Positions 6,485 to 10,922 of a stretch of 10,922 nt of DNA are shown one piece after another. Source of the stretch: Candidatus Equimonas enterica (GTDB lineage Bacteria; Bacteroidota; Bacteroidia; Bacteroidales; Bacteroidaceae); contig JAGHRU010000004.1 of the NCBI GenBank assembly GCA_018066225.1, positions 1 through 10,922 of the forward strand, written 5' to 3'. Both the position numbers and the translations under genes were made by a program. Under the pieces are notes generated by a model that saw only the letters and a program-made list of their open reading frames with translations, searched no databases and was not told the DNA's origin. The number at the start of each line of letters is the position of its first letter. Position 1 is the first letter of the stretch.

Positions 6485-7378
6485 ATGCCTCCCAAGAAAA
6501 AATATCCCGCTCTCGGTCGCGGCCTCGACGCACTCATCTCTACCGACGACGTGCGCGCCAATGGCTCGTCGAGCATCAGCGAAATCCCTATTGAGGCCAT
6601 TAAGGCCAACCCCAACCAGCCACGCCGCGAATTTGATGCCGAAGCCCTCGAAGAACTCTCCGAGAGCATACGCCAAATCGGCATCATTCAGCCCATCACG
6701 CTGCGCAAGATGGACGACGGCACTTACCAGATCATTGCTGGCGAACGCCGTTGGAGAGCCTCGCAGATGGCGGGGCTTACCACCATCCCTGCCTACATCC
6801 GTACCACCGACGACGAAGGCATGATGCAGATGGCGCTCATCGAGAACATCCAGCGTGAGGATCTCAACGCCATCGAAATCGCTTTGGCTTATCAAAACCT
6901 CATCGAGCAGTATCACCTCACTCAGGACGCGCTCTCGGAGAAAGTGGGCAAGAAACGCGCCACCATTGCTAACTATTTGCGCCTACTCAAACTCCCGGCG
7001 CAAGTGCAAGTGGCCTTGCAGCGCAGAGAGATGGATCAAGGTCACGCCAGAGCACTGCTTGGACTCAAGCAACCCTCGGTACAGGTGCGCCTCTTCAACG
7101 AAATACAGGAAAAGGGCTACTCGGTGCGTCAAGTCGAAGATATGGTGAAAGACATCAACAACGGCGAGAGCGTGACCGTAGGGCGCAAAACCATCCGTAG
7201 CACCAAGGCCGAACTGCCCGAAGAATATGCGCAGCTCCGAGACCACCTCGGCGCACTGATGCACACCAAAATCAAGATGCAATGCAACGACAAAGGCAAG
7301 GGCAACATCACCATCCCCTTTGCCAACACCAACGAGTTGGAGCGCATCGTGACCATACTGAGCAAAATCCGTGGTTAG
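6485..7378 (+). CDS. parB: ParB/Spo0J chromosome partitioning CTPase
   Basis: The 297-residue product has all ParB parts in order. A short basic N-terminus ending in LGRGLDALI (10-18) is the ParA-stimulating segment. The N-terminal CTP-binding domain contains NPNQPRREF (42-50), GERRWRA (86-92) and ENIQREDLNAIE (120-131). A helix-turn-helix for parS recognition covers about 145-171 (LTQDALSEKVGKKRATIANY and onwards). A C-terminal dimerisation region ends with NELERIVTILSKI. ParB loads at parS, spreads as a CTP-dependent clamp and directs ParA and condensin to the origin region. I found no sequence resembling the usual parS (TGTTTCACGTGAAACA) in this window. It is 18 bases after parA and 19 bases before the next gene, so all three are probably one transcript. 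Confidence 0.97.
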   Translation: MPPKKKYPALGRGLDALISTDDVRANGSSSISEIPIEAIKANPNQPRREFDAEALEELSESIRQIGIIQPITLRKMDDGTYQIIAGERRWRASQMAGLTTIPAYIRTTDDEGMMQMALIENIQREDLNAIEIALAYQNLIEQYHLTQDALSEKVGKKRATIANYLRLLKLPAQVQVALQRREMDQGHARALLGLKQPSVQVRLFNEIQEKGYSVRQVEDMVKDINNGESVTVGRKTIRSTKAELPEEYAQLRDHLGALMHTKIKMQCNDKGKGNITIPFANTNELERIVTILSKIRG

Positions 7379-7397
7379 CAACAGCCCATCGCACATC

Positions 7398-8102
7398 ATG
7401 TCTTTCACCTTGCGCACGCTACTGCTCACGCTGCTCATCGCCCTCGTCACGCCTATCCTGTCGCGGGCACAGGCCGAGGTCGAACTCACGGCCGCCGATA
7501 CGGCTGTGGTGAGTGCCGAGACGCTGCTAACGCCTACGGCAACTGCGGTCAGTACCCGGCGACAAGCGAAGAAGGTGCGTGCCCAAGGTGGAATCCCCGT
7601 CTTCAAGCCCGATCCACAGCGTGCGCTATGGCTGTCGCTCGTCTGCCCCGGCGCAGGCCAGATATACAACCGTAAGTACTGGAAACTCCCCATCTTCTAC
7701 GGCGGCTTTCTCGGCTGCGTCTATGCTTTCACATGGAATCAGCAGCAATACAAGGACTACGCCCAAGCCTACTTGGACATCATGGACGACGACCCCAACA
7801 CGGCGAGTTACACCAAGATGTTTCCCGAAGGCTTCAGCATAGCAGGGCAAGAAAGCCAGTACCAACAAATCTTCAAGCGTCGCAAGGACTATTATCGTCG
7901 CTACCGCGACCTCTCGGCCTTTTGCTTCATCGGCGTCTATCTGCTCTCGGTGGTCGATGCCTACGTCGATGCTTCGCTGTCCGAGTTTGACATCTCTCCC
8001 GACCTCAGCCTGCGTCTCTCGCCTGCGGTGCTGAACGGGAACACCAATTTCGACCTCTCGCGCCACCAAGCCTACGGCATCGGTTGCGCACTAACATTCT
8101 AA
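7398..8102 (+). CDS. DUF5683 domain membrane protein
   Basis: The 234-residue product matches the DUF5683 family, found across Bacteroidota beside parAB and the lytic transglycosylase gene; no function has been established. An N-terminal signal or anchor segment (hydrophobic 8-21, then SRAQA) precedes a low-complexity Ala/Thr stretch and a basic patch (RRQAKKVR, 54-61). The conserved core follows: LVCPGAGQIYNRKYWKLPI (81-99), which runs into a membrane segment at about 98-113; a charged middle with RRKDYYRRYRDL (161-172); a second membrane segment ending in VVDAYVDA (185-192); and a short beta-rich end (LSLRLSPAVL). ATG 7398 was chosen because it leads directly into the signal segment. A GTG at 7371 in the same frame would overlap parB and add nine residues that do not look like a signal. 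The context suggests an envelope role linked to growth or division, but that is inference. Confidence 0.82.
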   Translation: MSFTLRTLLLTLLIALVTPILSRAQAEVELTAADTAVVSAETLLTPTATAVSTRRQAKKVRAQGGIPVFKPDPQRALWLSLVCPGAGQIYNRKYWKLPIFYGGFLGCVYAFTWNQQQYKDYAQAYLDIMDDDPNTASYTKMFPEGFSIAGQESQYQQIFKRRKDYYRRYRDLSAFCFIGVYLLSVVDAYVDASLSEFDISPDLSLRLSPAVLNGNTNFDLSRHQAYGIGCALTF

Positions 8103-8139
8103 ATATAGTACCAACCTCATCCTAATACACCAACTCCCT

Positions 8140-9537
8140 ATGAAACGTCTCTTTACCCTCGCCGTCAGCCTCGGCCTTTGCGCGCTGAGTGCCAATGCGC
8201 AGATCGAACGCGAGGACTATACCGCCCCAGAAGATAGCATCACCACCGACGACACCATGGACGACGAAGACGATGTCATCGAAGTCGATGGTACGGCCTT
8301 CGACTTGCCCGAAGGCATGACGCTCGACGTGGATCAGTTGCTGCAAGAGTGGCATGCCCAGCAATACCTCTCGGCAGAAGGTGAGACCGTGACAGGCGAA
8401 GCCGTCACCCTCACCCCCGACGAATACCGCGACCGCCTCAGCCGCATCCCCGCTGTCATGGAAATGCCTTACAACGATGTCGTGCGCCAGTTCATCGAGA
8501 AATACACAGGCCGCCTGCGCCGCAGCGTGAGTTATATGCTCGGCGCCAGCAACCTCTACATACCAACTTTCGAAGCCGCGCTCGACGCTCAGGGCCTGCC
8601 GCTCGAACTGCGTTACCTCCCCGTCATCGAGTCTGCCCTCAAACCTACTGCCGTCAGCCATGCTGGGGCTACTGGCCTATGGCAGATGATGCTCGCCACG
8701 GGCAAACGCTACGACCTGGAAGTCAATTCGCTGGTCGATGAGCGCCGCGACCCCTTCAAGTCCACCGACGCAGCCACGCGCTATCTCAAAGACCTCTACG
8801 GCATATACAGCGACTGGAATCTCGTCCTTGCGGCCTACAATTGCGGCCCCACCAACGTCAATAAAGCCATACATCGCGCTGGCGGCGAAAAGGACTTCTG
8901 GAAGATTTATCCCTTTCTCCCTGCCGAGACGCGCGGCTATGTGCCTGCCTTCATCGCGGCCAACTACGTCATGACCTACTACTGCGAGCACGGCATCACC
9001 CCGATGCAGACAGCCTATCCGATGGGGACGGACACCGTCATGGTGAGCCGCGACCTGAGCATGGAGCAGGTGGCCGCACTCTGCAACATCGACCTCGACA
9101 CCGTCAAGGCACTCAACCCGCAGTATCGCACCACCATCATCCCCGGCAGCATCAAGCCCTATGCCCTCTGCCTGCCTACGGAGATGCTCAACACCTTCAT
9201 CGATCTCGGCGACAAAGTCTATGAGTACCGCGCCGATGAACTCCTCACCCGCCGCACCAGCGTAGAGGTGGAAGAAGGCGATGCGCAGCGCGTGCAGCGG
9301 TCGTCGTCACAGCGACACCATGTCGGCAGCAACGACTACCGTCACAAGAGCAAGAGTAAGAGCCGCAGCAAGAAAGACCGCCACAAGAAGCGCAGCAGCA
9401 GCAAGCAGACCATACGCCAAGGCGACACACTCAGCGACATCGCCAAGCGCAACGGCACCACCGTCAAGCGGCTGCAACAACTCAACGGCATCAAGGGTAG
9501 CAACATCCGTGCCGGCAAGAAAATTCGTGTTCGCTAA
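8140..9537 (+). CDS. mltD: MltD-like membrane-exported lytic transglycosylase with LysM
   Basis: The 465-residue product is exported (signal peptide MKRLFTLAVSLGLCALSANA, residues 1-20). It cleaves peptidoglycan glycan strands, forming 1,6-anhydro-muramyl ends. After an acidic N-terminal stretch (about 31-50) comes the SLT (GH23) domain at roughly 137-285. Catalytic Glu164 is in LPVIESALKP, followed by SHAGATGLWQMM (173-184) and LAAYNCGPTNVNKA (230-243). A degenerate LysM-like segment lies at about 300-346. A highly basic Ser/Lys/Arg/His linker (about 385-423) leads to a standard LysM at 424-465 (TIRQGDTLSDIAKRNGTTVK onwards). The MltD layout in Escherichia coli is similar: SLT followed by LysM repeats. 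There is no lipobox cysteine at the signal cleavage site, so the protein is probably periplasmic or secreted rather than lipidated. It starts 37 bases after the DUF5683 gene. Confidence 0.93.
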   Translation: MKRLFTLAVSLGLCALSANAQIEREDYTAPEDSITTDDTMDDEDDVIEVDGTAFDLPEGMTLDVDQLLQEWHAQQYLSAEGETVTGEAVTLTPDEYRDRLSRIPAVMEMPYNDVVRQFIEKYTGRLRRSVSYMLGASNLYIPTFEAALDAQGLPLELRYLPVIESALKPTAVSHAGATGLWQMMLATGKRYDLEVNSLVDERRDPFKSTDAATRYLKDLYGIYSDWNLVLAAYNCGPTNVNKAIHRAGGEKDFWKIYPFLPAETRGYVPAFIAANYVMTYYCEHGITPMQTAYPMGTDTVMVSRDLSMEQVAALCNIDLDTVKALNPQYRTTIIPGSIKPYALCLPTEMLNTFIDLGDKVYEYRADELLTRRTSVEVEEGDAQRVQRSSSQRHHVGSNDYRHKSKSKSRSKKDRHKKRSSSKQTIRQGDTLSDIAKRNGTTVKRLQQLNGIKGSNIRAGKKIRVR

Positions 9538-9575
9538 ATCTCTCATTTACAGCATATAAGAAGTAGGCTTCACCA

Positions 9576-9653
9576 TCTGCCCAAGCCCGCAAAACTGTCT
9601 GCCCAGATCGTCGCAACGGTCTGCCCAGAGAGTTGCAACGGTCTGCCCAGATA
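9576..9653. repeat. Second four-copy 22-bp array upstream of rel
   Basis: Cores start at 9576 (TCTGCCCAAG, decayed), 9598, 9620 and 9642 (all TCTGCCCAGA), exactly 22 bases apart. Two of the 12-base intervals between cores are close to each other (tcgtcgcaacgg and gagttgcaacgg). The array lies between the mltD stop (39 bases away) and the rel ATG (43 bases away). It is related to the 962-1039 array by core and period, with only partly similar spacers. Confidence 0.88.
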
Positions 9654-9696
9654 GTTTTCACCTCCTGCGCACCACTAACCAAACACCTGCGATAAG

Positions 9697-10922
9697 ATGG
9701 CAGACAACACCCCGACTTCCGAACAAGAACAACGCGATGAGGCCCTCATCCAAAGCGCGTTTCAACGACTCCTCGACACCTATCTCGCCTCCAACCATCG
9801 CAAGAAGGCAGACCTCGTCACCAAGGCTTTCAACTTCGCCAAGAACGCTCACAAAGGCGTGCGACGCCGCTCTGGTGAGCCCTACATCCTGCATCCCATC
9901 GCCGTGGCGCAGATCGTGTGCGAAGAAATCGGCATGGGCTCCACCTCCATCTGCGCAGCCCTGCTGCACGATGTGGTGGAAGACACCGACTACACCTACG
10001 AAGACATCGCCAACCTCTTCGGCGTCAAGATAGCCAACATCGTCAGAGGCGTGACCAAGGTCAGCGGAGGACTCATAGGCGACCGCGCCAGCATGCAGGC
10101 CGAGACCTTCAAGAAGATACTGCTGACGATGAGCGACGATGTGCGCGTCATCATCGTCAAGATAGCCGACCGCCTGCACAACATGCGCACGCTGCAAGCC
10201 ATGCCCAAGGGCAAGCAGTACAAGATAGTGGGCGAGACACTCTTCATCTTCGCACCCCTTGCCGACCGACTTGGACTCAACAGGGTGAAGAATGAACTCG
10301 AAAACCTGTCATTCAAATACGAACACCCCGAGGAGTATGAAAATGTCTTGCAACAACTCCACGACTCCGAGATGGAGCGCGAAGACATCATCGCGGCCTT
10401 TACGCCTCCCATCCGCGAGAAACTCGACGAGATAGGCTGGCACTACACCATCAAGACACGCGTCAAGAGCCCCTACTCCATCTGGCAGAAGATGCAGCAC
10501 AAGCACGTGGAGTTTAAGGAGGTCTTCGACATCCTGGCCATTCGCATCATCTTCACGCCCAAGGATCTCCAGCACGAGGTAGAAGAGTGTCACCAACTCT
10601 ACGCTGCGCTGACAAAGATTTACACCCCCCACCCCACTCGCTTTCGCGACTGGCTCGTCACACCGAAAGCCAATGGTTACCAAGCACTGCACAACACCTT
10701 CATGTCCAAGCAAGGTAAGTGGGTAGAGGTGCAAATCCGTACCGACCGTATGGACGAAATAGCCGAGCAGGGATTTGCCGCACACTGGAAATATAAGGAC
10801 GCTGGTGCGGCCTCGGACGAGAACGAACTCGACAAATGGCTCGGCAGCATCCGCGAGATACTCGATGACCCGCAGCCCGACACCCTCGACCTGCTGGACA
10901 CCATCAAGCTCAACCTCTACGC
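9697..10922 (+). CDS. rel: Bifunctional Rel (RelA/SpoT family) (p)ppGpp synthetase/hydrolase, 3' end missing
   Basis: The frame is open from ATG 9697 to the window edge (408 codons). This covers the catalytic half; the TGS and ACT regulatory domains lie beyond. The HD hydrolase keeps its expected residues: H66 (YILHP), HD 91-92 with ED 95-96 (LLHDVVEDT), and N162 (DRLHNMRTL). The synthetase domain shows RVKSPYSIWQKM (255-266), EVFDILAIRIIF (275-286), TPKANGYQALHNTF (322-335) and EVQIRTDRMDEIAEQGFAAH (344-363). At the charge motif that separates classes it has RFRD (315-318), close to the RxKD of bifunctional enzymes and unlike the ExDD of RelA-only synthetases. With the intact HD residues this predicts both synthesis and hydrolysis of (p)ppGpp, the stringent-response alarmone. 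It lies 159 bases after mltD, with the repeat array in between. Confidence 0.95.
   Translation, partial: MADNTPTSEQEQRDEALIQSAFQRLLDTYLASNHRKKADLVTKAFNFAKNAHKGVRRRSGEPYILHPIAVAQIVCEEIGMGSTSICAALLHDVVEDTDYTYEDIANLFGVKIANIVRGVTKVSGGLIGDRASMQAETFKKILLTMSDDVRVIIVKIADRLHNMRTLQAMPKGKQYKIVGETLFIFAPLADRLGLNRVKNELENLSFKYEHPEEYENVLQQLHDSEMEREDIIAAFTPPIREKLDEIGWHYTIKTRVKSPYSIWQKMQHKHVEFKEVFDILAIRIIFTPKDLQHEVEECHQLYAALTKIYTPHPTRFRDWLVTPKANGYQALHNTFMSKQGKWVEVQIRTDRMDEIAEQGFAAHWKYKDAGAASDENELDKWLGSIREILDDPQPDTLDLLDTIKLNLY

Noticed and set aside
6080..6916. A 278-codon minus-strand open frame across parA and parB
   Set aside because: Both sense genes carry all conserved motifs, and this frame spans their junction without a promoter or domain.
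5593..7397. A parS site near parAB
   Set aside because: I looked for the usual TGTTTCACGTGAAACA or a close variant here and across the window and found none that was convincing.
9652..9659. TAGTTTTC after the last rel array core as a -7 element
   Set aside because: It misses the final G of TAnnTTTG and no TTTG lies about 20 bases upstream. It is possible but too weak to list as a promoter.

Overview
The window looks like chromosomal DNA from a GC-rich member of the Bacteroidales, most likely Prevotellaceae. Four observations support this. Promoters have the Bacteroidota form (TTTG, about 20 bases, TAnnTTTG). Start codons lack Shine-Dalgarno sequences and follow A/C-rich leaders. The gene order PSP1/ricT-gldH-parA-parB-DUF5683-mltD-rel is typical of the phylum. 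The ABC binding lipoprotein and the secreted protein's C-terminal tail are of Bacteroidota type. I made no database search, so the family assignment within the order is inference.

Layout. Bases 1-2163 carry two minus-strand genes. One is a substrate-binding lipoprotein of an iron-siderophore/cobalamin-type ABC importer (1-941, its 3' end outside the window). The other is a secreted two-repeat protein of unknown function (1105-2163). A hairpin terminator and a four-copy array with a 22-bp period lie between them. Bases 2164-2337 are a divergent promoter region. Bases 2338-3782 form a self-contained unit: promoter, sodium:neurotransmitter-symporter family transporter, strong hairpin terminator. 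A near-consensus promoter at 3814-3845 then opens a long plus-strand cluster: ricT (PSP1), gldH, parA, parB, a DUF5683 membrane protein, an MltD-like lytic transglycosylase, and a bifunctional Rel (p)ppGpp enzyme that runs off the right edge.

How the genes fit together. The plus-strand cluster joins chromosome partitioning (ParA/ParB), envelope work (GldH lipoprotein, DUF5683, peptidoglycan-cleaving MltD) and global regulation (RicT-type protein, Rel). I see no terminator inside it, so read-through from the ricT promoter is possible, although the gaps before parA (109 bases) and rel (159 bases) leave room for further promoters. No gene-free stretch exceeds 300 bases.

The least explained signal is a pair of related tandem arrays, at 962-1039 and 9576-9653. 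Each has four copies of a near-palindromic TCTGCCCAGA core at an exact 22-bp period. Each sits directly upstream of a start codon: the ABC binding lipoprotein in one case, rel in the other. The core strands are opposite relative to the downstream gene. Their function is unknown; a phased protein-binding array, an RNA leader element and a lineage-specific mobile repeat all remain possible.
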